From contig NC_088314.1 in the NCBI RefSeq assembly GCF_910592395.1, positions 6,138,001-6,202,000 of the forward strand: DNA of 64,000 nt. Reading direction: 5' to 3'. Shown piece after piece: positions 12,191-24,200 of this stretch. Each line of letters opens with the position of its first letter. The stretch's first letter is position 1. The DNA is from Lineus longissimus. Lineage: Eukaryota > Nemertea > Pilidiophora > Heteronemertea > Lineidae. A program made the position numbers and the translations under genes. The notes below the pieces were generated by a model. It did no database searches. It had not been told where the DNA came from and worked only from the letters and a program-made list of their open reading frames with translations.

Positions 12191-14922
12191 GTAAGGTATC
12201 AGGCAAATGCAAAGCGATAGACTTCATAGAGAATGAACAGTACATCATGCTGCTGAGGGTGGACCGCCAGGGGCGCTACGTGCCAACATTCGACCAGGAG
12301 ATGTACTCGCAGGGTGAGCTGGACAGAATATATGGTTACTGTGGTATCAATATCTCACAGCCTGCAGAAGAAGCAGGTAAGATTTTTTTGCTTTTTTGTA
12401 TTTCAGCAGTCAGCGGCAGCGCTGTAAACCCACGCAACGTTTTCGGGGAACAGCAACCATGTCGACATTCTTCTCATCTGCTAGTGCCAGGCACGCGGCA
12501 ACGTAAAAGCCAACATTTTGCATCCTTATTTTTCGAATTATGTGAAGGATACCAATAGCAGGCATAACAACTTTTCTGAGACAATTCTGAAGTTTTTAGA
12601 ACGAATACTGTCAAATCATACATGTTTTTACATGTTTAAATGTTTATATAATGGTAATGAACACAAATCGTTCTTTTGACACTTTTTGTTTCACCTTTAA
12701 ACTTGTCACACATCTGTGCAATTTGATCATCTCAAGTTCGCTCCGACGGCTTTTAAACGTACGTTACCATCATGATTTTCAGAAAAAGAATCCTCATACG
12801 TTGATTGTCCCAATATACCAAGCAGACGAGTAATCAACAAAAAAGAAGCAAACCGGTGCACGCCTGTAGACCGGGTCCAGCGTTGGGAACACTCAGGACC
12901 GCAGCCACAACCGCGGGTGACCATCATCCCCGTCATCAACGCCCGCACCAGGGAGTTGGAGCGGCCTACTCGGCGGCCAGGGAGGAGGAGGAAGGGCAAA
13001 GGCAGGGACCAGCAGGATGATGATATGGACGTGGGGAGGCAGGATAGGGAGCAGGCTGGAACTCCGGCAGATTCAAGTAAGTATCCATGACATGACTGGA
13101 GGCTGCAGTTTGGTAGAGCTATAGCTTAGCGATGGGACTGACTAAGTGATTGGAACAACCTGTTATCCACAAAGGTGGTCCAAAAAAGGGTTCATGAATC
13201 TGAACAAGTTGCATACTAAAATTTGTATTTTTCAAGAAAATGTCCTTTTTGCGCGGGGGGGGGGCAGACGACCAAGTTGAACCCATGAGAGGTCCAATCG
13301 TCTTGAATATAGCCGGTAGGCCTATAGCAAGGTGGATGCTGGAACATTCTGTGCAGTGAAGGTAAGAACAAAGAAGGAGCATGTTTATCAAGGTTTCTTC
13401 TCTGCCAATCCATCCAACCACCTGCACCTGGGTTTGAGATACTCTGGGTATCTTAAGATGCAGTCTAGTCGGATCCGTCAAGTTATCTTCCTCGAGAGGG
13501 TTCCCCCAGCTATCTAGAGTTATGAAGTATCAAGAGGAATGTTGAAACACCGTGTGGGCACATTTTAAATAGATGCACTGTTAAAAGGATGGACACGTTG
13601 GAACCTGGCTCACAGGTCTTTTACATGCACATGTTTCCATTTCGATGCATATAGTCGTTCTCAGCAAAAAGGCTCAGCGGGTGAGCGGAGTACCAGGCAT
13701 TTGTAAAGCCATAGATAAGCATAGCCCCGAGGAGAGTACAAAATTTGATGTCGCTTTTCCATTCGCAAGTTGGAAACCGTTTACCAAACAAGATCTTGAG
13801 ATCTTATACTTTACTCCCACTTTTACTGAAGCAAAAAAACTCTCTGAAGATGAAATGCAATCAAGCAAAAAGATGAGCACCACTTCGCATCCAAGCGATG
13901 TTTACTCAATGAGAATTGAAGGCGTGGAACCAAATGATGTTTACTTTTCGTCATGTTTACCTGTTGAGTAAATCCATTGAAAAAAGTATGTTTCTTTACC
14001 AAAATTAAACACCTGTTCCAGGAGGTGGATCAAAAACTTGGAACCAAGTGAGAAAACGAAACGGAGACCAGTATTTTTGAATTTGCTCAGGAATTGTATC
14101 TTTTTGTTGCCTTGTTTTAGCTTCCACTGATTCTTTCAAAATGTTCTTTTTGATTGGGTAGCTTCTTGTGTGGCATCAAGTAATCTTCCAGAAGAGCCAC
14201 AGAAAAAGTTAATGCTGGATGTGAACAACAGGCATACCGGCATACACTCTCCCCTTGCTTTGGCTCATTTCTAATCACAACCTGTCGTTTATCGCAACAG
14301 AAATTTTGAGCACTGAGCGCGTGTCGGGGAAAGTCAACAATTGCTTTAGCATGTTCTTTGGTGCTGGGTATGGGAGATGCTGGTAACACCGCCACCCCAT
14401 CTTAATTTGGGCTGGTCTCCGCGGGTCACTTCGCATACCCTCCCTCCAAATGGCGGTTCGGGCCGGCTGAATGACTTATAAAACCCTTCATAAGTAGTTC
14501 ATAAGAAGTTCGTTGGTCAAGATGCATATCCAAGCAATGAATCTCACAACATTCTGCATTAGTAATCGACCTCGTTCAAGGGAATATTGAACAAGATTTT
14601 CGTGCTTGCTTTTCGGGCAGAAAAAAAGACGTTGGAAACTTAGTTGAGAGATTATTTGTGATACAAATTATCTTTTTGCGCTTTAAACCCATCCTGCTGA
14701 TACATTTATTAAAGATAACACTAACAGGTGGCTGTTTATTCATATGTTTCAGGTAAAGCAACTGGCAAGCGGCGATACCCCGTGTACCCCACTCAGAGTG
14801 TGGTCGCAATCATCTACGAAAGGCGGGAACCCAGGAGCCACGCATCAACAATCTCGCCGCAGATGATAACAAATTTATTGACAATTTCTTCGTTAGTTTT
14901 GTTTTATTTGAGAGGATTTTGA
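12191..14922 (+). CDS. 3' part of an unidentified protein-coding gene, three exons
   Basis: Three exons join in phase: 12,191-12,376, 12,783-13,076 and 14,753-14,922, each flanked by AG/GT sites with a phase-1 boundary throughout. They give 215 codons and a stop; the 5' end is not identified. The first exon encodes a compact segment with two cysteines (CKAIDFIENEQYIMLLRV, then IYGYCG). Its spacing loosely recalls NTR-like or neuregulin amino-terminal segments, but this is not a firm match. The second exon encodes a basic, Arg-, Pro- and Gln-rich linker. The last exon ends in a hydrophobic stretch (NLLTISSLVLFYLRGF), which could be a GPI-anchor signal or a short membrane tail. The existence of exons 1 and 2 is well supported by splice sites and composition. 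The last exon and the function are uncertain. Confidence 0.5.
13255..13264. repeat. Poly-G tract
   Basis: A run of ten G inside an intron of the unidentified plus-strand gene. Confidence 0.7.
13645..13971 (+). CDS. Unrecognised 108-codon open frame inside an intron
   Basis: The frame runs from ATG to TAA within the intron between the exons at 12,783-13,076 and 14,753-14,922. The peptide is hydrophilic and protein-like (for example KFDVAFPFASWKPFTKQDLE). A splice-acceptor-like 'tcgttctcag' lies just inside it at about 13,670. Joining it to the preceding exon in phase gives an early stop, so it is not a simple internal exon. The segment RVSG..CKAID resembles KVSGKCKAID in the exon at 12,191, which may be coincidence or an exon duplication. 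It could be an alternative exon, a nested gene or an old insertion. I do not recognise a family. Confidence 0.25.
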   Translation: MHIVVLSKKAQRVSGVPGICKAIDKHSPEESTKFDVAFPFASWKPFTKQDLEILYFTPTFTEAKKLSEDEMQSSKKMSTTSHPSDVYSMRIEGVEPNDVYFSSCLPVE

Positions 14923-16632
14923 AAGATATGATCAATGACAATTTAAATAAATTAGTCATCTATCAAATCCCGGATCGGCAGACGACACGACCAACCGGCA
15001 TTTTGGCGGCCATCTTGCTTGTCGTCTGCTCTTGCGAGTCAGAAACGCGAAAGGGCCTTAACAAAAATGCCATTAGCAAATTAACAGAGGATTGTGGTAA
15101 AGCAAATATTTCTTTTCATTCTTGACAATTGCCATGGATTGATGCAGTGATTCTGCTGCAAATGAATAAAGGCAAAAAGTGATTTCTGTCTTAGGTTTCG
15201 GGAGTCATTTTTACGGCATTGCCCTGGAGTTCGCGGGCGACTGTGAAGTGCCTCAGTGAAAACCACGTGGAAACTCGTGAACGGACTGGGCTTCGCTGCG
15301 TCTGCGCCATGCAATTCGACGGACTTGAGATGGGGATTCGATGAAATTGCAGTCATTCTTTTCGTAGCTACTTGTCTTACGGGATTATAGTTTGTTAGCA
15401 GCAGTAATGCTGATGCTTATGTAGCTATTCATTCGCAAATGCAGTCCCTTGGACGACTGGTGGTGACAAGAAATACCAGGACCGACCACACCCTATTGCG
15501 GGAAAGTCGCACTTTCAGGAATGAAAACGCGATTTGCGCAGTGCAAATGTTTCATTTTGTTACAGATATTCTGTGTAAACATTTAAAATCTATATACCTG
15601 TATCAAAGCTTGAGATAGTCTATTGTAAATATACAAGCCTACACAATGTAAATATGTTTGACGGTAGGGCTTAGATTTCACAATAAATGTCAGTATTTCA
15701 TCCATCAACACATTCTAGGTTTTGGCCAGATCAAAGGAACTCCTTCAAGGCTGCGGACTTGGCCACTTCCTGAAACAAGAACTTAGCTTTTTGGTTAGAT
15801 ATAGATATTTATCTATCATAGCTTAGAGCAACAAACTCGCAGAGAGCAGTTGAATTCAAGGAGGTCAGAGACCTGAAGGTTATTTGGAGGGGATGTATTT
15901 CACCATCCATAAACAAGAAACAAGAAATTAGCTTTTGGCAATATATTGATCTCTTATAAACAGAGCAGATAAATTCAAAGGAAAAAGAAAATATAGGCAA
16001 GGTTGTAGGGGGTTGGTGGGTGGGGTTACGTTCTAGTCTGTATATAGGAGGAATCAAAATAAAGTCTTTCTACTTATTCAATTTCTTCTTTTCTTTCATA
16101 TAGCAGTCCTTCTCATATGACGCACTTACATGAACATGAATTTTTGTCCATATGAGATACCTGAGAGCCAAGTGTATATATGCCTCACTTGGGAGCACAT
16201 CACCACAGTTCCCTTGTGGCATGGTTTCCATTGTCTCCATTACTTATTCCCTGCTACAACCAACGAGGATGTCCAACAAGCCAAAGGTTCATAGTGTGTG
16301 TGGTGGCAAACACAGGACAGGGAAAAATTGCACGACTGTCCAGTCGATGGACTTGCAGCCTCACCGGCCCTGCCAGGCCAAAGATGGGCACTTGAGAATG
16401 GGAGGGCATTGAACTAGGTCCATGGAGAGACACATTTGATCATTCCTGGCTTTCAGGGCAAGCACAGTGCTCACTGGCCCTGGGAGATGCTGAGGAGCAT
16501 TATACCTTGGTGGAGTGACTTTGAAGCATTTCCACTGCTCCTAAATTACTCATCCTAAAGTGTTGCTCAGCGATTATCAGTGAACAGTGAACAAAAGAAA
16601 GAGACAGCATATTTCAAAGTAACTATCCACAT
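14923..16632. other. Intergenic region between convergent genes
   Basis: It follows the stop of the plus-strand gene and precedes the likely poly(A) site of the minus-strand CTTNBP2. Candidate plus-strand AATAAA signals lie at 15,682-15,687 and 16,058-16,063, so the first part is probably 3' UTR. A YY1-like pair of ATGGC/GCCAT motifs is at about 15,000-15,017. I see no coding sequence. Confidence 0.5.
15682..15687 (+). terminator. Candidate poly(A) signal of the unidentified plus-strand gene
   Basis: AATAAA lies about 760 nt downstream of the stop at 14,920-14,922. A second AATAAA at 16,058-16,063 is an alternative. Confidence 0.35.
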
Positions 16633-16638
16633 TTTATT
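16633..16638 (-). terminator. Candidate distal poly(A) signal of CTTNBP2
   Basis: TTTATT on the plus strand reads AATAAA on the minus strand, giving a 3' UTR of about 1.6 kb after the stop at 18,234-18,236. A second AATAAA at 18,177-18,182 would give a very short 3' UTR, so alternative polyadenylation is possible. Confidence 0.4.
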
Positions 16639-16885
16639 TCATTGTACAACTTGTAAAAGCATATCATACAAATGGTTACAAATTAATTTATAACATTTAG
16701 CAACATCATGTCCACACTTTACCCCTCCACATATATTAGGTGCCGTTAAAAATGCATTAAAGTATCTTCAATATCTTGCATCTTGGGAATAAGTTTGCCT
16801 CTACATGGTAGAAGACAAATTCTAAAGTACAGGGTGTATCCAAATAAATTGCACTATACCTCAATTTTGCCAGCCAACAAAAAAC

Positions 16886-17145
16886 TGGCCCACAAGCACT
16901 GATGGTAAAAACATGTACAGGCGGCCTTCACCAAGTGTTATCTGCTCAGAATATGGCAGCCACATTCTGGGCCAGCAAAAGCCTTACCTATATTCTCCCC
17001 TTAATACAGACAATTCCTCCTGGCCTAGGTGACCATTACCAGAGAATCAACTCCACAATGCATTGATGTTGAAATAGCCCAGGCACAGGTGTTCTTCGCC
17101 AAGTGCTATCTTGCTCAGAAGATGGGAGCCAATCTGATTCTGATG
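16886..17145. repeat. Diverged direct duplication in the CTTNBP2 3' region
   Basis: Copies at about 16,886-16,976 and 17,052-17,145 share 'acagg..g..cttc.ccaagtg.tatc' and 'tgctcaga.gatgg.agcca' at an offset of about 170 bp. An 87-codon plus-strand open frame overlaps the second copy but shows no family signature. Confidence 0.45.
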
Positions 17146-18233
17146 AAAAACATGGAGTCAATTAATTTCCCCATGGATTGGCTTCAAAAGTTTGATATCG
17201 ATGATTATCAACTATGCTCTGTGTCAGAATCGTATCTTAAAAGGATTTTCAACATTCAGCAACCCACAGCTCTGGCTTCACTATTCCCTTAACATCAATG
17301 TGGTAAGCTGTGGTACTGGTAAGCAAATTTAAGGTGCCTGTTAGAACAGAAATGTTGTTTTTTTGCCATTGCATTGAATGTTTTGGCTACATTATTCAAA
17401 TCCACCACCTTAGAATTAAAATAGTTCTTAGAAAAAAGATCATCTTAACACCCCTAAAATGTGGTTCCAGTAATGCAAGAGAGAGTAAAAAAACACCTAC
17501 ACCTTAGCCAAATGTATTTGGTCCTAAAAAGCTAAGCCCCCAAGTGCCTCAGTAGGCTAAGTAGTTAACTGTTTTACACCTGTACTTTAGCTGTAATTAG
17601 TTGCAATGCGAGGAAATTCCGTGAAACTAATTAGGCAGACAAGAAAACCAGGTGACTTTCCTTCAGAGAGTGAATGCTGTGTCGAATATGTGTTTTCCAA
17701 TTCAGCTGAATTGTGTGCATTATACACTGAAAGATATGAATCAATGCACACACGATTCAAGCAGACTCAGCTCCGAATGAAATTTGAATTGGATTAAGGT
17801 TGGTTTTCCACTCTTAAATCAAGTTCAAGTCCTGGATGTTTCCTTTGGAATTTTTCAAATCTTAAGTTTGGATATCAACTTGGTGACTAACCTATTCTTT
17901 AAGACACTGAAATGACTAATTAATTTATTATTGGAGATATCGAAGTATTTTTCAGACTCACTGGACCATACCTTCCACGCAGCTGTTGCACCATGATTTT
18001 AACCTGACTCATAAACATTTCAAATTCAGATTTTTAATGATTGATGGATTTGAGTACACTCACCCCAGACTTTTTTGACAAAACCTGGTGAAATATTGAA
18101 CTAAATCTAAGAGTGAACTAAATCTGTCTGATTGTTTGCTCACAATCACTTGAAATTGACAAGACAAAATCTCTCCTTTATTGCACAAACCCTGTTAGTA
18201 TTCGCATTAGAATAAGATACCCTCAATTTCTTG

Positions 18234-21200
18234 TCATGAATGATTAGAAGTCGTACGTTTGACGGATGAAGTCCGCTTTGGTACAGGAGGTCGCGCTTTC
18301 ACCTTACCTGACCCACCAAACGGCCCTGCCCATCTCCTTGAGCATTTACTCGGAGAAGAGCCAGGTGAGGGCGACCTTGTCACCTCTCGAGTAATATTAA
18401 CACTATTGTCACGACTCATGTCGGTTACAACAACAGTTGGAACAGACACTGGGCCATTCTGTGGTCCACTTGGCACTGGCCGGAGTTTGGGGATTTGACT
18501 TTTCATAGCCCCAGGCACACCACTTAATTTTGGAGACGTCTTTCCAGAAAGAGCATTTATATTTTGACTGGTATTATGCAAGTCCCAGAGGCTGAAGCGC
18601 GCACCCCCACTTTCAGAGTTGACTGATAGTTCATTATTTTGTCTATTCTGTCTCATCTCTAAACTATCTGATCTGCTTGAGACTTTGTTTGCTTGTTTAC
18701 CAACATCCAACACTGGTCTCACAAACAAATCAAGATTATCAGAAACACGCTCAGACGTCGCACTACTGCCACCTTTTGTTACTTCCCCGAACTCATTCTC
18801 ATTCGAATTACTGTCTTTCGTCAACACGCCGGAGACATTATCATCAACAGTGCTGCCATCTCCAATTTTGAAATCAAACTTCAAATTCTGCCATGATCTT
18901 TCAACATACACAGGTAATGTCGAAGTATTACTTCTTTTGAATTTCAGGGAATTGATATCATTGGCCTTTTCTTGAGATTCTGATCCTCCATCAAAAAGTT
19001 CGGGGTCTTTTGACGCGTTGTACGTTTGTTTTGGTTTGGCAGGATTTGGCGAGTCATCCCACATTTGCGCCATTGCGTCAATCTGAAGGTGATCTTTCTG
19101 CGGCAACCTCAAAACGAATGTACGATCCGCCGATTTCGAACGTGTCCAAGTCTTACACAGCCGCCTGGAAAGAAGACAGACCAAGATTGAGTGATTTTTC
19201 TGATCAGTGGTTAGGTTAACTGAGCCTTCAGCCAAAACTGACTGCTTATCTGACGGATCCCGGGTCTCTGAAGGGAGTTGTGTCAAAGCTGCCAATGTCT
19301 CTGGCAAGGTCAACTTGGTCAGACTCATTGCTGGCCTCCCGGTCATCCTGGTTGGGAAAGGGAACAGTGTTATGCTAGTACCAGAACACCTTGCCTTGGG
19401 ATGACTACAAACCCAAGGCCAGAACAGTTCCTTACCTTTCTGCAATCGGGGAATGTTTGACAGGGGAAGTAGGTGCACTCTGCGTCGACTGGATCTTGCC
19501 TTGGCTTGGCTTGACTTGAACGTCTAACTCATTTACACCATGGAACCCAGAGAGGTAGCGGTCTTTCTCTAAAAGAACAGACAGGAAGCAGATTTGAAAT
19601 TGTGGGTCAGATTGTGTCGAAGATCAGCTGTTTCACCCAACGAGTTTTGGTATTTTTATCTAAATAATCTAAAAGTGCTGCTTACCTTGCCTGGTCAAAG
19701 GACACCCTGGGACTATCGCCCTTTGGAGGATAACATAGAGAGCTGTGTTGGCCACTTTCTGTTGGGAGAACTCATCACTATCTGCATTGTTACTTTTCAT
19801 GACTGCCTCTGTTACCACTGGAGCTATCGCGGTGTTCCAAAGCTTGTGCAACCACCTGAAAATACAGGTAAATTCCTGAAAAGTTTTCCAAATACAGCAA
19901 GATGAGAATGTTTAGCTTATCACATGTACAATATCTGTTTTGGAAAACTAACATTTTCTGAAGACTTATATTTTAGTACTCACTTCAGAATAGTCTTTGG
20001 TTTATTCACCTCCACAGGACAAGACAAGAACAGACTCGGACCAAATGCGACCTCCGGCAGCTCCAACTTCCCAAGTGCATCATTCAGCTTCAACCACATC
20101 AGCGCTACCCACTCTACGGCTTTATGAACTGGATTATCCGGCGACGGCAGACAGCCGCCATGACAGTGGAGAACTTGACGGCAGAGGTAACGGGACAGGA
20201 GATTATTGACCGGTTCACTATCGAGGCGGCAATGAACCCAACGGAAGCGTTGCTGTATTGAGAGGTCAAGGCCAGTGGAGCGTGTCCTGTCCATTGTCCC
20301 GATGATGAAGCAGTTCTGGGGAAGGTAGTAGTAGCCTTCAGCAGCATGTCCTCCTGAAACATCAAACTCAGTTTTAAAACTTCGCAGGTTATCAAAAGTG
20401 TTTGCTCAAATAACCTTCATGTTTACATGCAGATTTATGCCCTTTGTTAGCCAGTTCTAAAGTCTCCTCCTTCAAGCCTATTCCGTGAAAGAGGATACTT
20501 CAGGACTGGTGAAAAATGCTGGTTGATCACACATCAGAAACATCAATTTCTAAAAGACAGAAGCTCACCTGATTTCAAGCAGAATGTACACTTGCTCCCT
20601 CTATTATCAATGATTGTAAGTAGATCTATCATGACATCCGAGATGGCGATTTTATTTAGATCGTCAAGGACGAGGATTCGTGCATATTTCGATGATTCTT
20701 GGATAGATTCGTGTTGGAATATCCCTTCCTTGATGAGTGACATTGAGAAGTCGGACCTTGTCATGGTAGGGTCGAGTGATATCACACGGATAGAACATTG
20801 GTTCCCGTTTTGTTCCTCTTTGGCCTGGAACAATAGAAGATTGTATGTATTTTAAATTTTCACTGGGCGACAATCTCAAGAAACAGTATCTTAGCAACAA
20901 AGAATATCTTGAAGAGTAACCCCCTTCATCACGACTATTTACCTTCATACAATCAGCTATTCTCCGTGCTACATAACTCTTGCCAGCACCTGATGGTCCA
21001 TAGAAGACAACACTTCTGTACTGTTCAACCAGCCTAAGATAGTTCTGGAGGATACAGGTAGGGGTGAGCATCTCATAGGCCAGGGAGTCTTGGCTGCCGT
21101 CATTCACACCATGGAGGCCGACGTGGATGCACCTTGTTTCATTATTGCAGAATGTTTCATATGGAAGGGATTCGGATTCTGCACCAGGAGACCAGCTGTA

Positions 21201-24200
21201 TTTACCTATAAAATGAACACACCACAAAACATTATGCCTTCTATTGCAATGCATTGTTACCAGATACACTCGACTGATTCTAAGAGAACATCTCCAGCTT
21301 AACCCCTATCCATGAAATGATGATGTCACAACTACCAAGATTTTCAACCTTTGTTCCTGGGTTTTGACCTGTAACCACTGACCATGACAGCTCATAGCAG
21401 TATGCCCCCGGTGAGCAAAATGAACCCAAACATACCTATCGAGAAACTGCTAATACTCTCTAGACTCAGCCCAAACATATTGACGCCAAACATTGGCGTC
21501 GCTGGTATCGTTGGCGAATCAGGTGTCCTGGGCTTATAGTTAAGACTCATGGCTCCTTGCAGCCCATTGGCTACAGCAGTTAGGTGACTAGTGAAAAGTT
21601 CGTTGAGTTGTTCCTCGAGTGTGCACCAGGGAGTGTGAGGTGTGATTGATAAAGCCCCAATGTTGTAAACGGGTTGGACGTTGTAGGCTTGGACAGATTC
21701 TTCTAATGATATGCAAACAAGGCAGAGCTTCTCGTGCGTCAAATCTGCAAATATAATTAACTTGTTTTTATCTTTAATATTTACAAGCAAAGATCATGGC
21801 TTTTGAAATACATGACTCTATTGTCTTCCCATTTTGTAGATAGGCAACCCTAACCCACACCAGTTTAATTTGTCAGCCAACTCACCAATTCTATCCAAGA
21901 ACTCCTTACAGGCCACAGAGGCAATATCATAGACACTTCTTCCATATTTGTCCTTCTTCTTCAAGTCAACCTGGTAGTAATGTAAGACAGCTTCTAAACA
22001 TTCCTGAAATGAAACAATTGTTTGAGAATGAGTCGCAATTTTTCATAAAAAATTCTCCGAAATGTGCAGTACAGGATATCAAACGTGAAAGTAGGATTTG
22101 ACACTGATAATTATAGCCACAGTGGCAATTGAAGTAAAGTGACTTGCCAAGGGTCCGACGTCACCTTTTTTACCACCTCAGCTAACAAATTCACGGTGAA
22201 AACCTCAATCACTCACCGTTGTTTTTCTCATGGCAGCAAGATGTGCAACAGTCATCCCGTCCTTATCAGAACTACTAAACACATCATGTAACAACAGATC
22301 TAATTGGCTGGGACGGTTATCTAACGAGATTGCTGATTGGGTGGTGTGGATTATGTATCCCAGCAACTGGTCTAAGCAAGGAACATGGCCCCCATTTATC
22401 GCAGCATGAATAGGACTCCAACCAGCCTGGAAAATGATTGACAAGGAGAGTCATGACAACATTTAAAGCCACACTATGCGATTTTGGTTATTTGCGAAAT
22501 CTGTGAAAATAAAGTGCATGTGAAAATTAAGCGGTATACAGTACTGAACTCATGCCCCTCCGATCAAGAATTTGTAAACAACGGCGTCTGCACTGTACTC
22601 ACAAAGTTGACAATATCTAGCCTTGCGCCATATTCCAGTAACAGTTGGCAGCATTCCTCGTGGCCCTGGCGCGCCGACCAGTACAAAGGGCTCCGTCCTG
22701 ATTGGTCAGTCTTGTTCACATGAGCGCCATGTTCGAGGAGTAATCGTAGACATTCACTGTGACCTTCTGAAGCAGCGGCATGGAGTGGTGTGAACTTGTC
22801 ATCACGACGGTTATTGATATTTCCGCCAAATTCTAGGAGGAGTTTTAAACAGTCTGAAATATAAACAGATTCAGCCATTATCAAAACGTTCCAGGCATTC
22901 ATAAGGAAACACCATGCCTTTTAATACCCGCTTAACCTGACTATTGTACCATTATAGAATAGTTACTCTCCAAATGCTATTCAAACTTACCAAAATGGCC
23001 TGCTTCGGCCGCAATGTGAACAGCAGTGGTTCCATCTTTGAGGGGAGTATTAACACGACAATCCTGGTCTAAAAGCACCTGGTGAAGATCCCTGGCATTA
23101 CCAAAAGCAGCTAGGTTGTGGAGAGGAGAGGAGTGGACATCTTTTGGGGACAGCGGGGTGGGGGTATCTATGGCAAGTGGACTACTCGGACCTGAAAGAC
23201 AAATGGGACACTTTAAAAGAGACAGCTTTTTAAGATACATTCGCACCATCAAATCCATTCTTGAAAACTAATCTGAAGAATATTCAATCACCATAAGTTG
23301 ACTGGTGCTACTAAGCTTAATTTAAGCAACCGGTCTTGCGTCAAGAGACATAGTTGTCATAGAAAAAGAAGCATATTCACCACAGAGAAGCAAACTAAGA
23401 GAAGAGACAAGAAATGAGAGGTTGATTTACATCGATTAGATCAAAGTAACTTAAGGTAGAATTCAGTTACAATGCTGCTGCATATTCTTAGATCAACAAT
23501 ATGACACCAAACTATTTTCGCATTGTTTTAAAAGAAAAAGAATTATATACATTTGAAACACAATTTGCCGGTTCTTTCATCTTCATTTGCTAAGATATAA
23601 ATAATGCAGTTTTATGTAAGAAGGCATGCGTTTAATACTTTGTAAAGGACGTTTGGAGGCATGCTGATCAACTGACCGTTGTTCTTCAAGAGACTTAAAA
23701 GGCAGGAGCTAAGCCAAGAGGACAGATCATGTTACACAAATTCGCCAATAGGGGGCTCTCAGTACGTCAAAACTATTCACACTTGGATAAGGAATATATT
23801 CAATGCTGAATCCAGCGCCCTTACTGTGCATGAATCGTCACCTGAAGACAGCCAATTGACCCCCTAGCTCCTGCCTAAAGTCCCTCTTTAAACCATAATG
23901 AGACCAGCAAATACCATACTCAATACCATCATGCTGGGTTGGCATGCTCCTGATTATATCAAGGGACATTGTTGCCACGACTACTTCCCTGAGGGAGGAA
24001 GAAGGAACAATGTATTGCAAAAATCTGAAAAGGATGTTTTCACAATCACACAAGGCTGCAAAAATCAAAGGATTTACAGTACCTTACAAGCTATCGTTTG
24101 CTTTTTTCACAAATTTAGAGGCCCTTATAAATGGACATAGAACAAGTATGGTTCTTGAAAAAGAATTCAAAACATAGACCTAGAGGTTAGAACATACACC

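Noticed and set aside
17029-17292. 87-codon plus-strand frame
   Set aside because: It lies antisense in the likely CTTNBP2 3' UTR, overlaps a duplicated segment and matches no family I know.
18619-18975. 118-codon plus-strand frame
   Set aside because: Shadow of the last CTTNBP2 coding exon on the opposite strand.
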